Of a stretch of DNA of 64,000 bases, positions 1 through 8,242 are shown in pieces (the stretch's first letter is position 1; each line of letters opens with the position of its first letter). Location: assembly GCA_964477265.1 (NCBI GenBank), contig CAYZDJ010000012.1:22070-86069 (forward strand), in the 5' to 3' direction. Source of the DNA: CAIVPM01 sp964477265 (GTDB lineage: Bacteria > Bacteroidota > Bacteroidia > Chitinophagales > Chitinophagaceae). The position numbers and the translations under genes are program-made. The notes beneath the pieces were generated by a model, which was not told the origin of the DNA, ran no database searches, and saw nothing but the letters and a program-made list of their open reading frames with translations.

Positions 1-659
1 CCGAAAAAAATGTAGGTACTATTGTAGCTGAACGTGCTTTTGATGTGGTATGCTTATTACTTGTTTTTCTTATTGCTTTAGTACTTGAATATGATATTGT
101 AATTGCTGCATACCACAAAATGCAAAGTAAAATGCAGGAGCTTTCTCAGCAGCAACAACAAAGCGGAAGTCAGGCTTTCTTCTATATAAAGATGGCTGTA
201 TTAGGTTGTATTGCATTATTTATTGTATGGGTTGTAGCTACAAAAAAGTGGCAATCATTTAAAGCCAAAATAAAAAACATTTCTAAAGGAATTATTGAAG
301 GACTAACAAGTGCCTGGCAACTTAAGCAAAAAAAGCTTTTTATATTTTATTCTATACTCATCTGGGTACTATACATTACAGGCACATGGATTGGCTTATA
401 CGCTACTGAAGGCTCTGGAATTGGTTTTCAGGCTGCTATAAGTTGCTTAGCATTTGCAAGCATTGGCATGATTGCTACACCTGGTGGCATTGGTAGCTAT
501 GCCATATTATTGGCATTGGTACTAGAACTGTATAATGTTCCTTATTCATTGGGTTTGGCAAATGGAACGCTGCAATGGTTTGCCCAATTTGCTATTGTAT
601 TACTTGTTGGGTTTATTTGCCTAATGTTTTTGCCAATTTACAATAGAAAAAAAGCATAA
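1..659 (+). CDS. Flippase-like integral membrane protein (lysylphosphatidylglycerol synthase TM / UPF0104 family), 5'-truncated
   Basis: The reading frame is open from the first bases of the window (E-K-N-V-G-T-I-V-A-E-R-A-F-D from position 3), so the true start lies upstream. The GTG at 45 is internal. The E-R-x-x-D pattern followed by several hydrophobic segments, a Gln-rich loop, and the late A-T-P-G-G-I-G-S-Y segment match the C-terminal half of the YbhN/UPF0104 and MprF transmembrane family, whose members move or modify lipids in the inner membrane. About five membrane segments are visible. Substrate cannot be told from sequence. It does not belong to the usual ribosomal-protein neighbourhood that follows it. 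Confidence 0.72.
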   Translation, partial: EKNVGTIVAERAFDVVCLLLVFLIALVLEYDIVIAAYHKMQSKMQELSQQQQQSGSQAFFYIKMAVLGCIALFIVWVVATKKWQSFKAKIKNISKGIIEGLTSAWQLKQKKLFIFYSILIWVLYITGTWIGLYATEGSGIGFQAAISCLAFASIGMIATPGGIGSYAILLALVLELYNVPYSLGLANGTLQWFAQFAIVLLVGFICLMFLPIYNRKKA

Positions 660-692
660 CTGCTTGTGCCTTTCAATTGTATTTAAAAAATA

Positions 693-724
693 AATTTGCC
701 AGCAAGTATCATCCCCCTACTTTT
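693..724 (+). promoter_or_regulatory. Probable Bacteroidota-type promoter for the rplKAJL operon
   Basis: TTTG at 693-696 and TACTTTTG at 717-724 fit the Bacteroidota primary sigma consensus (-33 TTTG, -7 TAnnTTTG) with a 20-base gap. The leader to the rplK start would be about 150 bases and contains a heptamer-repeat hairpin. Motif match only. Confidence 0.5.
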
Positions 725-780
725 GCAATCCCAAAAATAAAAAGTTCTTTATTAAGATGGAACTTGGGAGTTTTTAGTTC

Positions 781-848
781 CAAGTTTAAAGTTTAAGGTT
801 TAAGGTTGTTTTACAACTTTTGGCTTTTAACTTTTAACTTTTAACTTG
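781..848. repeat. Heptanucleotide repeat arms forming a long imperfect hairpin
   Basis: The left arm is four 7-base units of the type AAGTTTA and the right arm is the inverse (CTTTTAA units), separated by a few bases at TTTTAC. The period of seven matches on both arms. The same AAAGTTA-type heptamer recurs near 33.9 and 34.3 kb. It lies in the rplK leader, so a structural role is possible, but the sequence is typical of dispersed short repeats. Confidence 0.7.
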
Positions 849-879
849 AAGACGTTATCACCAATTAAATCACAAAAAA

Positions 880-1323
880 ATGGCAAAAGAAATTAGCGGC
901 TATGTAAAGCTGCAAGCCAAAGGTGGTCAGGCTAACCCTGCACCTCCAATTGGACCTGCCTTAGGTTCAAAAGGCGTAAACATTATGGAGTTCTGCAAGC
1001 AATTTAATGCAAGAACCCAGGACAAATTAGGAAAAATCGTTCCTGTTTTGTTAACAGTTTATACTGACAAGTCTTTCGACTTTGTTATTAAAACTGCACC
1101 AGCTCCAATCCAGTTAATGGAAGCAGCAAAAATTCAAAAAGGTAGTAAAGAAAGCAATCGTGCAAAAGTTGGTAAAGTAAACTGGGCTCAGATTGAAGCT
1201 ATTGCTTTAGACAAAATGCCTGATATGAACTGCTTTACAAAAGAATCTGCAATGAAAATGGTTGCTGGTACTGCACGCTCTATGGGTTTAACTATTGACG
1301 GTAATGCCCCTTGGGAAAATTAA
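880..1323 (+). CDS. rplK: 50S ribosomal protein L11
   Basis: 147 residues, the normal length. L11 sits at the GTPase-associated centre of the large subunit, binding 23S rRNA helices 43/44 and the L10-L12 stalk base. The N-terminal signature A-P-P-I-G-P-A-L-G (residues 21-29) and the C-terminal RNA-binding region with the conserved D-K-M-P-D-M-N and G-T-A-R-S-M-G segments are all present. It starts the rplK-rplA-rplJ-rplL cluster, 25 bases before rplA. The secE-nusG genes that often precede it are absent; a membrane protein gene lies upstream instead. Confidence 0.98.
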   Translation: MAKEISGYVKLQAKGGQANPAPPIGPALGSKGVNIMEFCKQFNARTQDKLGKIVPVLLTVYTDKSFDFVIKTAPAPIQLMEAAKIQKGSKESNRAKVGKVNWAQIEAIALDKMPDMNCFTKESAMKMVAGTARSMGLTIDGNAPWEN

Positions 1324-1348
1324 TTATTCACCTTAAAATTTTATACAA

Positions 1349-2041
1349 ATGTCTTTAACTAAAAAAAGAAAAGTAGCAAATACTAAGGTGGATAGCAATA
1401 AAGCTTATAGCTTAAAAGAAGCATCTAACTTAGTAAAACAAATTAACTGTACTAAATTTGATAGTTCAGTTGATTTACACATACGTTTAGGCGTAGATCC
1501 TAAAAAAGCAGACCAACAAGTTCGTGGTACTGTAAGTTTACCTCATGGTACTGGTAAAACAAAAAGAGTATTAGTACTTTGCACACCAGATAAAGAAGCT
1601 GAAGCAAAAGCTGCTGGTGCTGACCATGTTGGTTTAGATGAATTTATTACAAAAATTGAAGGTGGCTGGACAGATATTGATGTAATTGTTGCAACACCTG
1701 CTGTAATGCCTAAAATTGGTAAATTAGGTAAAGTATTAGGTCCTCGTAACTTAATGCCAAACCCAAAAACTGGTACAGTAACCAACGACGTTGCTGCTGC
1801 AGTTAACGAAGTAAAAGGTGGTAAAATTGCATTTAAAGTTGATAAAGCTGGTATTGTTCACGCATCAATTGGCAGGGTTTCTTTCTCTCCAGAAAAAATT
1901 GCAGAAAATAGTACTGAATTAATTAATGCAATTGCAAAATTAAAACCAGCAACTTCTAAAGGTACATACCTTAAAGGCTTGTCTATGGCAAGTAGCATGA
2001 GCCCTGGTATTATGGTAGAAACAAAAGGATTAATAAACTAA
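1349..2041 (+). CDS. rplA: 50S ribosomal protein L1
   Basis: 230 residues, the normal length. L1 forms the mobile L1 stalk that moves deacylated tRNA out of the E site, and in many bacteria it represses its own mRNA. The hallmark G-P-R-N-L-M-P-N-P-K-T-G-T-V segment is at about residues 131-144. The gene follows rplK by 25 bases and precedes rplJ by 61 bases, the latter gap holding a probable L10-binding leader. Confidence 0.98.
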   Translation: MSLTKKRKVANTKVDSNKAYSLKEASNLVKQINCTKFDSSVDLHIRLGVDPKKADQQVRGTVSLPHGTGKTKRVLVLCTPDKEAEAKAAGADHVGLDEFITKIEGGWTDIDVIVATPAVMPKIGKLGKVLGPRNLMPNPKTGTVTNDVAAAVNEVKGGKIAFKVDKAGIVHASIGRVSFSPEKIAENSTELINAIAKLKPATSKGTYLKGLSMASSMSPGIMVETKGLIN

Positions 2042-2043
2042 AA

Positions 2044-2077
2044 GCCAAGTGATTCCTGTAAGGAAAATGACCTTGGT
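2044..2077 (+). promoter_or_regulatory. Probable ribosomal protein L10 leader (kink-turn RNA)
   Basis: The rplA-rplJ spacer folds as a stem CCAAG (2045-2049) / CTTGG (2072-2076) and an apical stem TTCCT (2053-2057) / AGGAA (2061-2065). Between them, TGA (2050-2052) faces AATGA (2066-2070), as expected for a kink-turn with a short bulge and tandem G.A pairs. L10 leaders in this position are bound by the L10-(L12)4 complex to repress rplJL. Position and fold fit; no covariance check was possible. Confidence 0.6.
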
Positions 2078-2102
2078 ATAAAAACAAATAAATTTTAGTA
2101 AA

Positions 2103-2687
2103 ATGACTAAACAACAAAAAAATGAAGTGATTGTTGCTCTTAAAGAGAAATTTTCACAATACAATAATTTCTACATTACAGATACCGAAGCTTTAAGTGT
2201 AGAGCAGGTAGGTAGCTTACGTAGAGCTTGTTTTAACAAACAAGTAGAAATGAAAGTGGCTAAAAACACTTTAATTAAAAAGGCTCTTGAAGGTTTGGAT
2301 GCTGAAAAGTACACAGGCGTTTATGATAGTTTACATCAAGTAACTGCATTAATGTTTAGCGATAACCCAAAAGAACCAGCTGTTATTATTTCTAGCTTTA
2401 GAAAAAATAATCCAGGCGATAAACCGGTTTTGAAAGCTGCGTTTATTAATGGTGATGTATTTACTGGCGATAATCAATTGAAAGCATTAACGCAGATTAA
2501 AACTAAGAATGAGTTAATTGGTGAAGTAATTGGATTGTTACAAAGCCCTGCAAAACGTGTATTGGCAGCTTTATTGCACCATCACGAAAAAGGTGGTGTT
2601 GTTACACCTCCAGCAGCAGAGGTTGCACCAGTAACTGAAGAAGCAGCTGCACCAGCAGCAGACGCAACAGCAACTCCAGAGGCTTAA
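2103..2687 (+). CDS. rplJ: 50S ribosomal protein L10
   Basis: 194 residues. L10 anchors L7/L12 dimers to the ribosome and carries the GTPase stalk. The N-terminal RNA-binding domain (V-A-K-N-T-L-I-K-K-A-L at about residues 56-66) and the L12-binding helix (S-P-A-K-R-V-L-A-A-L-L, about 149-159) are clear. The Ala/Pro/Glu-rich tail of about 30 residues makes it slightly longer than the E. coli protein. The preceding spacer holds the predicted autoregulatory leader. Confidence 0.97.
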   Translation: MTKQQKNEVIVALKEKFSQYNNFYITDTEALSVEQVGSLRRACFNKQVEMKVAKNTLIKKALEGLDAEKYTGVYDSLHQVTALMFSDNPKEPAVIISSFRKNNPGDKPVLKAAFINGDVFTGDNQLKALTQIKTKNELIGEVIGLLQSPAKRVLAALLHHHEKGGVVTPPAAEVAPVTEEAAAPAADATATPEA

Positions 2688-2732
2688 TTCTGGAGAAATT
2701 AATTTGGTATTATTTACTTAGTACACCTTATT

Positions 2733-2752
2733 CCCCTTTAGGGGTTAGGGGC
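2733..2752. repeat. CCCCT/AGGGG palindrome in the rplJ-rplL spacer
   Basis: CCCCT (2733-2737) and AGGGG (2740-2744) form a five-base stem, followed by GTTAGGGG. A related sequence, with the same GGGGTTGGGG ending, lies inside the coding sequence of both T9SS paralogues (near 11110 and 12760), suggesting a dispersed repeat rather than an operon-specific signal. Confidence 0.5.
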
Positions 2753-2823
2753 ATAAAACAATTTTTTTAAACCATCCACTGGAGTTTTAATAAACAATGA
2801 AAGTGGAAAAAATTCAAAACAAA

Positions 2824-3198
2824 ATGGCAGACATTAAAGCATTAGCCGAAACGTTAGTAGGCTTAACAGTAAAACAAGTTCAAGAATTAGCAGACGTATT
2901 AAAAGCTGATTATGGTATTGAGCCAGCAGCAGCAGCAGTTGTAGTAGCATCTGGCGATGGTGGTGGTGCAGCAGCAGCTGAAGAAAAAACATCTTTTGAT
3001 GTAGTATTGGTAAGTGGCGGTGCAGCTAAATTAGGCGTTGTTAAAGTTGTTAAAGACTTAACAGGTTTAGGTTTGAAAGAAGCTAAAGATTTAGTTGACG
3101 GTGCTCCAAAAGCAATTAAAGAAGGCGTAAGCAAAGCTGAAGCTGATGATATTGCAGCTAAATTGAAAGAAGCTGGTGCTGAAGTAGAAATTAAATAA
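2824..3198 (+). CDS. rplL: 50S ribosomal protein L7/L12
   Basis: 124 residues from the ATG at 2824. The family begins M-A-D-I-K-A-L-A-E, so the in-frame ATG at 2797 (nine residues earlier, M-K-V-E-K-I-Q-N-K) is probably not used. The N-terminal dimerisation helices, the Ala/Gly hinge (about residues 38-53) and the C-terminal factor-binding domain (K-L-G-V-V-K-V-V-K, L-G-L-K-E-A-K-D-L-V) are complete. L12 recruits translational GTPases. The gene is followed by a strong terminator, so rpoB and rpoC do not continue the operon here. Confidence 0.96.
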   Translation: MADIKALAETLVGLTVKQVQELADVLKADYGIEPAAAAVVVASGDGGGAAAAEEKTSFDVVLVSGGAAKLGVVKVVKDLTGLGLKEAKDLVDGAPKAIKEGVSKAEADDIAAKLKEAGAEVEIK

Positions 3199-3220
3199 TT
3201 TTGAACTTCAATAAAAAATT

Positions 3221-3254
3221 AAAGCCGTTACATTAAGATGTAACGGCTTTTTTT
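3221..3254 (+). terminator. Rho-independent terminator of the rplKAJL operon
   Basis: A perfect 13-base stem, AAAGCCGTTACAT (3221-3233) / ATGTAACGGCTTT (3238-3250), with a four-base loop and a following T run, begins 22 bases after the rplL stop. Confidence 0.93.
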
Positions 3255-3309
3255 GCAATAAATAATGGCGTTTTAAAATTTCATATACATTTACATAAAT
3301 TAAATATAA

Positions 3310-4431
3310 ATGAAGAAAATTGGTGTTGCTGTAATTACAATTTTATTGTTTTCCTGCAAAAACAAACCAACAGACCTTAATACAGATGCAGCTATAAAAC
3401 CCAATGAATTTATAAAAGCATTTAAAGTAATAGATGGTACTTTTAATGCCTATGACAGCAATATTTTTAAGCTTGCAGATACAGGAACTATAAACCATAA
3501 ATTGCTGTCCAGGTTTGTGCCTGATTCAATTGTAAATAAATTAACTGGTGGTGATAAAAAAACTATTTTCCACTCACTTGGTCGTATTGCAAAACCTACT
3601 GAAACATATATTTTATTGTTGAGTGTAAAGAACAAAAAACCTTATGTTTCAACAATTGTGTTCGATAAGGAAAATAAATTTCTTGCCGAAGAAGATTTGC
3701 TTTTAATTCATAATGATGATGAAGGATATAAGTATAATTTATCGATTAACAGGGAGCCAACTTTTTTTGTGGGCAGGGAAAAAATGGTGAACGACAAGGA
3801 AATAAAATTTACAAGAACAGGCTGGATTTTTAATGGTAAAAATTTTGTTGCAGCAGTTAAAGAAAGCAATGAAAGAAGTGATAAGGCAATGCCAATTATC
3901 AATCCTATTGATAGCTTTATAAGATACAATTTATATAGTGGAAATTATGTGCAGGATGATAGAAATTTTATATCGTTAAGGGATGGTAAAACAAAAAATG
4001 AATACCTGTTTTTTTTGCATATAGAAAAAAATGATGGCAATTGTATAGGAGAGTTAAAGGGTACAATGCAATTGACTGATAGCACACACGCTGTATATAG
4101 TTTTGCAGGCGACCCTTGCTCTATTGATTTTACATTTGAAAGGAATAATATTGTGATAAAAGAAAAGGGGAGTTGTGGCAACAGGCGTGGTATGGATTGC
4201 TTTTTTGATGATGCTTATGCAAAGAAAAAAGAAGCAAAAAAACAATTGCCAAAAACATCGCTGCTAACTGTTGCACCACCACAGGCAAAGCCAAAGCAGC
4301 CAGTTAAAATTGTTAATCCTGCAAAACCTTTTTTATTGCCAACACAGCAAGTTAAACCTAAGCCTTCCAGCAAACCAAAAGCAGCACCAAAGCCAGCTGC
4401 AAAACCAGATGACAATCCTTACGGAAATTAA
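3310..4431 (+). CDS. Lipoprotein of unknown function with Pro/Lys-rich tail
   Basis: 373 residues. The N-terminus (MKKIGVAVITILLFSC) is a lipoprotein signal peptide with Cys-16 as the likely lipidated residue. The body (residues 30-300) is mixed alpha/beta with no domain I recognise; it contains a G-S-C-G-N-R-R-G-M-D-C-F-F stretch and four internal cysteines that could form disulfides. Residues 315-373 are rich in Pro, Lys and Ala, like a flexible periplasmic or surface linker. It stands alone after the ribosomal operon. Function unknown. Confidence 0.75.
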   Translation: MKKIGVAVITILLFSCKNKPTDLNTDAAIKPNEFIKAFKVIDGTFNAYDSNIFKLADTGTINHKLLSRFVPDSIVNKLTGGDKKTIFHSLGRIAKPTETYILLLSVKNKKPYVSTIVFDKENKFLAEEDLLLIHNDDEGYKYNLSINREPTFFVGREKMVNDKEIKFTRTGWIFNGKNFVAAVKESNERSDKAMPIINPIDSFIRYNLYSGNYVQDDRNFISLRDGKTKNEYLFFLHIEKNDGNCIGELKGTMQLTDSTHAVYSFAGDPCSIDFTFERNNIVIKEKGSCGNRRGMDCFFDDAYAKKKEAKKQLPKTSLLTVAPPQAKPKQPVKIVNPAKPFLLPTQQVKPKPSSKPKAAPKPAAKPDDNPYGN

Positions 4432-4436
4432 ACTTC

Positions 4437-4566
4437 TCACAGATAACACAGATAGCACTGATAAATGGAGTTAAATGATTTATTTGGTAAATTTTAATGT
4501 TGCATTTTTAAAAGATAAAGAATCTATAATTAGAAAAATAAATTAAGGTATCAGAGTTATCTGTGA
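4437..4566. repeat. Inverted CACAGATAAC repeat pair between two genes
   Basis: TCACAGATAAC (4437-4447) and its exact inverse GTTATCTGTGA (4556-4566) bracket an AT-rich 108-base spacer. The left side continues as ACACAGATAG. The same core appears in a tight hairpin at 30794-30841 and as single copies near 36075, so it is a dispersed repeat family. Confidence 0.7.
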
Positions 4567-4584
4567 TATCTAAGAGAAAAGAAA

Positions 4585-5613
4585 ATGAAATACCAAATAG
4601 GAGACGATATAATTGTATTGCATAGCAATGAGGAAGGAAAGGTGGTTGATATAATCAGCGATAAAATGGTGATGATAGAAATACGTGGTGTTAAATTTCC
4701 TGCATATATGGATCAGATTGATTTTCCATATTTCTACCGTTTCAGCAAAAAGAAAGTTGTAGAAGAAAAGCAAAAACCTGCAAAGATTTTTATTGATAAC
4801 ATTCCAAAGGAAAAGCCACAGCCCAATAAAATCAATACTCCCGATGGTGTATGGCTTGTGTTTATACCAAAGTTTAATTTTGATGAGTTTGACGATGAAT
4901 ATGTAGAAACACTAAAAATCCATTTAGTAAATAAAACAAAGGTTGGATATAAATTTATTTATGAAAATGATTTGGCAGGACGAACAGGTTTTGAATTGCA
5001 AAATGAAGTATTGCCTTTTCACGATTTTTACATTCACGATTTACCTTTTGAAAATGTAAACGATTCTCCAAGCTTTAATTTTGTCTTTAGCCTTAGCAAG
5101 CAAAATAAATTAAAGAATGATAGTTTTGAAACATCGCTGAAACTTAAGGCCAAACAGGTTTTCAATGCTATTGAAAAAATGAAACAAAGCAATGAGCCAA
5201 CCTTCAGTTACAAATTATTTGATGAATATCCTGACAGGATTTTTGAACCATCATTAAGCTTGGACAAACTTGCCAGCAAAGGCTTTAAAATTTATGAAGC
5301 ATCAAAATACAAAGACAATATTGATGTTGCAAGAACTGTTGTTGACCTGCATATTGAAAAATTGATTGATGACTTTTCTTCAAAATCGAATGGGGAGATT
5401 TTAAACATACAGTTAAAGGAATTTGAAAAATGGTACAACCTTGCCGTGTTAAATAAATTAGATAAGTTTACTGTAATACATGGTTTAGGCAAAGGAAAAC
5501 TTAAGGAAGAAATACATCATTTATTAAAGCAAAGAAAAGAAGTAAAAAGCTTTGTAAACCAATACACACAGGCATTTGGCTATGGTGCCACAGAAATATA
5601 CTTTGAAAAATAG
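4585..5613 (+). CDS. DUF2027-family protein with C-terminal Smr domain
   Basis: 342 residues. The N-terminal part (about 1-50) resembles a small beta-barrel (G-D-D-I-I-V-L-H-S), the middle matches the Bacteroidota DUF2027 region, and residues 255-340 form a Smr domain with the D-L-H-I-E-K-L motif and the V-I-H-G-L-G-K-G-K-L motif. Smr domains are small MutS-related nucleases acting on branched DNA or mRNA; the GLGKG loop and DLH histidine, typical of active members, are intact. Its specific role in Bacteroidota is not established. Confidence 0.85.
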   Translation: MKYQIGDDIIVLHSNEEGKVVDIISDKMVMIEIRGVKFPAYMDQIDFPYFYRFSKKKVVEEKQKPAKIFIDNIPKEKPQPNKINTPDGVWLVFIPKFNFDEFDDEYVETLKIHLVNKTKVGYKFIYENDLAGRTGFELQNEVLPFHDFYIHDLPFENVNDSPSFNFVFSLSKQNKLKNDSFETSLKLKAKQVFNAIEKMKQSNEPTFSYKLFDEYPDRIFEPSLSLDKLASKGFKIYEASKYKDNIDVARTVVDLHIEKLIDDFSSKSNGEILNIQLKEFEKWYNLAVLNKLDKFTVIHGLGKGKLKEEIHHLLKQRKEVKSFVNQYTQAFGYGATEIYFEK

Positions 5614-5621
5614 TATATTAA

Positions 5622-5681
5622 ACCTATAAGGTTTATCGTAAAACTTTTAAACGTTTAAAGAACAAGTAAAACCTTATAGGT
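5622..5681. repeat. Inverted ACCTATAAGGTTT repeat; possible bidirectional terminator
   Basis: ACCTATAAGGTTT (5622-5634) and its inverse (5669-5681) bracket an inner self-complementary TTTAAACGTTTAAA. Each arm is itself nearly palindromic. It follows the Smr gene by 8 bases and may end its transcript. No T run follows, so a dispersed repeat is equally likely. Confidence 0.55.
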
Positions 5682-5744
5682 TTTGATATATTTTAAAATA
5701 TTACAATTCAATGACAGTTCTTTTTTTCAGTCAGTTACTTTCGC

Positions 5745-7961
5745 ATGATGAAATATACTTTATTACTTGCGACTATCCTTTTTAGCACCCTTACTTTCTC
5801 TCAGGAAAAACACTTAAAAAACATTACCAAGCTAACCTTTGGAGGAGATAATGCAGAAGCATACTTTAGCCCAAATGGCAAGATGCTTACCATGCAGGTA
5901 ACCAATAAAGCAATGGGTTTAAGCTGCGACCAGATTTATACCTTAAACCTTACAGACACACCTTATGCAACCAATAAATTAAAGCTACTCTCTACTGGCA
6001 AAGGCAGAACAACCTGCTCTTTTTTTATGCCAGATGGCAAGCACGTTTTATATGCATCTACACATGCCAATGATGCAAGTTGCCCAGCACCACCAAAACA
6101 AAGAAGTGATGGAAAATATTTATGGCCAGTATATGCCGAGTTTGATATTTATGTAGCCGATTTGAATGGAAAAATTGTAAAGCAATTAACCAACTCAAAA
6201 GGCTATGATGCAGAAGCAGTAGTATCTCCAGATGGAAAGAAGATTGCATTCACCAGCACACGCAGCGGCGATTTGGAAATTTATACAATGGATATTGATG
6301 GTAAAAATGTAAAGCAAATCACCAATGGTTTGGGTTATGATGGTGGGGCTTTTTTCTCTCATGACAGCAAGAAGCTTGTGTTCAGGGCATCTCGTCCAAA
6401 AACTGAAGAAGATATTGCAGACTATAAAGCTTTATTAAAAGAAAATTTGGTTGCACCAACCAATATGGAAATTTATACCTGCAATATAGATGGCAGCAAC
6501 CTTAAACAAATAACGCATTTGGGCAAAGCCAATTGGGCTCCATATTTTTTGCCAAATGATAAAGGCATTATCTTCTCTTCAAACCACCACTCAAAGCGTG
6601 GTTACGATTTTCATTTATACACTGTAGATACAAATGGCAATAACCTTGAGCAAATAACTTATCAAAGCGAGTTCAACGCATTTGCCATGTTTAGCCACGA
6701 TGGAAAGAAATTGGTTTTTTCAAGTAATCGCCAGCAAGATGCACCACACGAAACCAATGTTTTTATGGCAGATTGGGTTGATGGAGATGCAACTGAAAAT
6801 GCAAATACATCTAACCTGAAAAAACATATTGGCTATTTAGCAAGCGATGATTTACAAGGAAGAATGGCAGGAAGTGAGAATGAAAGAAAAGCTGCAACCT
6901 ATATTGCACAAGCCTTTCAGGCAAATGGATTAGTAACATATAAATCAAAAAATTATTTGCATCCTTTTGATTATACATTTTCAAAAAATCCACATGACGA
7001 TTCTGTAAAAGAAAAAGTAAATGCCAATAATGTTGTTGGATACATTGACAACAAAAGCAACAAGACAATTGTTATTGGTGCTCATTACGACCATTTGGGC
7101 AATAATGAACACCACCATTCTACAAAACCAAACTCAACCGACATACATAATGGTGCAGATGATAATGCTAGTGGAGTAGCTGCTGTTATTGAATTATCAA
7201 GGATGTTGAGTAAGAATAAGACAAAGGAAAATGCCAATTATATTTTTGTATGTTTTTCTGGTGAGGAGGATGGCTTACTGGGTAGCAAGCAATTTGCAGA
7301 TGACCTTAAAAAGGAAAATGTGAATGTTGTAGCAATGTTTAATATGGATATGATAGGAAGGTTGGATAGCCTTAATAATTTAATAGTTGGTGGCATTGGC
7401 ACATCACCATCATTTGGAGAAATAGTACAAAGAAATAAACCTGCAGGTTTTGCTATAACGCTTGATAGCAGTGGCGTTGGCCCTACTGACCATACATCTT
7501 TTTACTTAAAGAATATTCCTGTGTTAAACTTTTTTACAGGCACACACACCGATTATCATAAGCCAAGCGATGATGAAAATAAAATAAATTATACAGGCGA
7601 AACAAAAATTGTTGATTATATCTTCAGGTTGATAAATGAAGTAAGTAACAAAGATGTTGTTGAATTTACCAAAACTAAAACCACTACTGGCAAAACTGCA
7701 CCAAAATATAAAGTTACTTTAGGCATTATGCCAGATTATAAAGACTATGGCGATGGCTTGCACATTGAAGCAGTGATTGATGGCAGGGCTGCACAAAAAG
7801 CAGGATTGAAGGATGGCGACATTCTTTTAAAAATTGGTGATTGTGCTATTAAGGAAGTATATAGCTATATGGATTGCTTGTCTAAAATTACCAGTGGCGA
7901 AACCAAAGAAGTTACTTACTCTCGTGGTGGAGTTGAGTATAAAGCAATGGTAAGTTTCTAA
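5745..7961 (+). CDS. Exported beta-propeller / M28 metallopeptidase / PDZ protein
   Basis: 738 residues. A signal peptide ends near T-F-S, with Gln next. Residues 25-360 contain TolB/WD40-like propeller repeats (S-P-D-G-K-K-I-A-F-T-S and relatives). Residues 370-640 are an M28 di-zinc exopeptidase: G-A-H-Y-D-H-L-G (zinc His, Asp), H-N-G-A-D-D-N-A-S-G, the G-E-E-D-G catalytic Glu pair, M-D-M-I-G-R-L, and the late T-D-Y-H-K-P-S-D-D His. Residues 680-738 are PDZ-like (K-A-G-L-K-D-G-D-I-L-L). It should act as a periplasmic or surface aminopeptidase. ATG at 5745 and 5748 are both possible; a TACTTTCG box ends at 5743, so a leaderless start at 5748 is plausible. Confidence 0.9.
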   Translation: MMKYTLLLATILFSTLTFSQEKHLKNITKLTFGGDNAEAYFSPNGKMLTMQVTNKAMGLSCDQIYTLNLTDTPYATNKLKLLSTGKGRTTCSFFMPDGKHVLYASTHANDASCPAPPKQRSDGKYLWPVYAEFDIYVADLNGKIVKQLTNSKGYDAEAVVSPDGKKIAFTSTRSGDLEIYTMDIDGKNVKQITNGLGYDGGAFFSHDSKKLVFRASRPKTEEDIADYKALLKENLVAPTNMEIYTCNIDGSNLKQITHLGKANWAPYFLPNDKGIIFSSNHHSKRGYDFHLYTVDTNGNNLEQITYQSEFNAFAMFSHDGKKLVFSSNRQQDAPHETNVFMADWVDGDATENANTSNLKKHIGYLASDDLQGRMAGSENERKAATYIAQAFQANGLVTYKSKNYLHPFDYTFSKNPHDDSVKEKVNANNVVGYIDNKSNKTIVIGAHYDHLGNNEHHHSTKPNSTDIHNGADDNASGVAAVIELSRMLSKNKTKENANYIFVCFSGEEDGLLGSKQFADDLKKENVNVVAMFNMDMIGRLDSLNNLIVGGIGTSPSFGEIVQRNKPAGFAITLDSSGVGPTDHTSFYLKNIPVLNFFTGTHTDYHKPSDDENKINYTGETKIVDYIFRLINEVSNKDVVEFTKTKTTTGKTAPKYKVTLGIMPDYKDYGDGLHIEAVIDGRAAQKAGLKDGDILLKIGDCAIKEVYSYMDCLSKITSGETKEVTYSRGGVEYKAMVSF

Positions 7962-8069
7962 ACAGCACAATATTTTATTTTGAGTTGTGAGGATACAAAA
8001 CCAATTGGCTCTTATTTAAATCGTTAAAACGATTAACGAAATGTCCAATTCAATAGCCCACGACTTAAG

Positions 8070-8126
8070 CCCACGACTTTAGTCGTGGGTTATATGATAA
8101 TATTATTGGTAATGGCTTTAGCCATT
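8070..8126. repeat. Two adjacent palindromes (CCCACGACT and AATGGC types)
   Basis: CCCACGACT (8070-8078) pairs with AGTCGTGGG (8081-8089), preceded by a direct copy of AGCCCACGACTTA. AATGGC (8111-8116) then pairs with GCCATT (8121-8126). They lie in the 281-base gap after the M28 gene; the rest of that gap shows nothing else. Confidence 0.7.
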
Positions 8127-8242
8127 TAATGGCAAAATGATATTTTAATTGTTGCATTTCCTCACCATACACTAAAAGTAAAATGTTATGCACCTTCTAA
8201 ACTTATGGTGTAAACCCATACTTTTATCTCCAAACTTTCAAA

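Noticed and set aside
2797..2823. Upstream ATG for L7/L12 adding nine residues
   Set aside because: The family starts at M-A-D-I-K; the extension has no counterpart.
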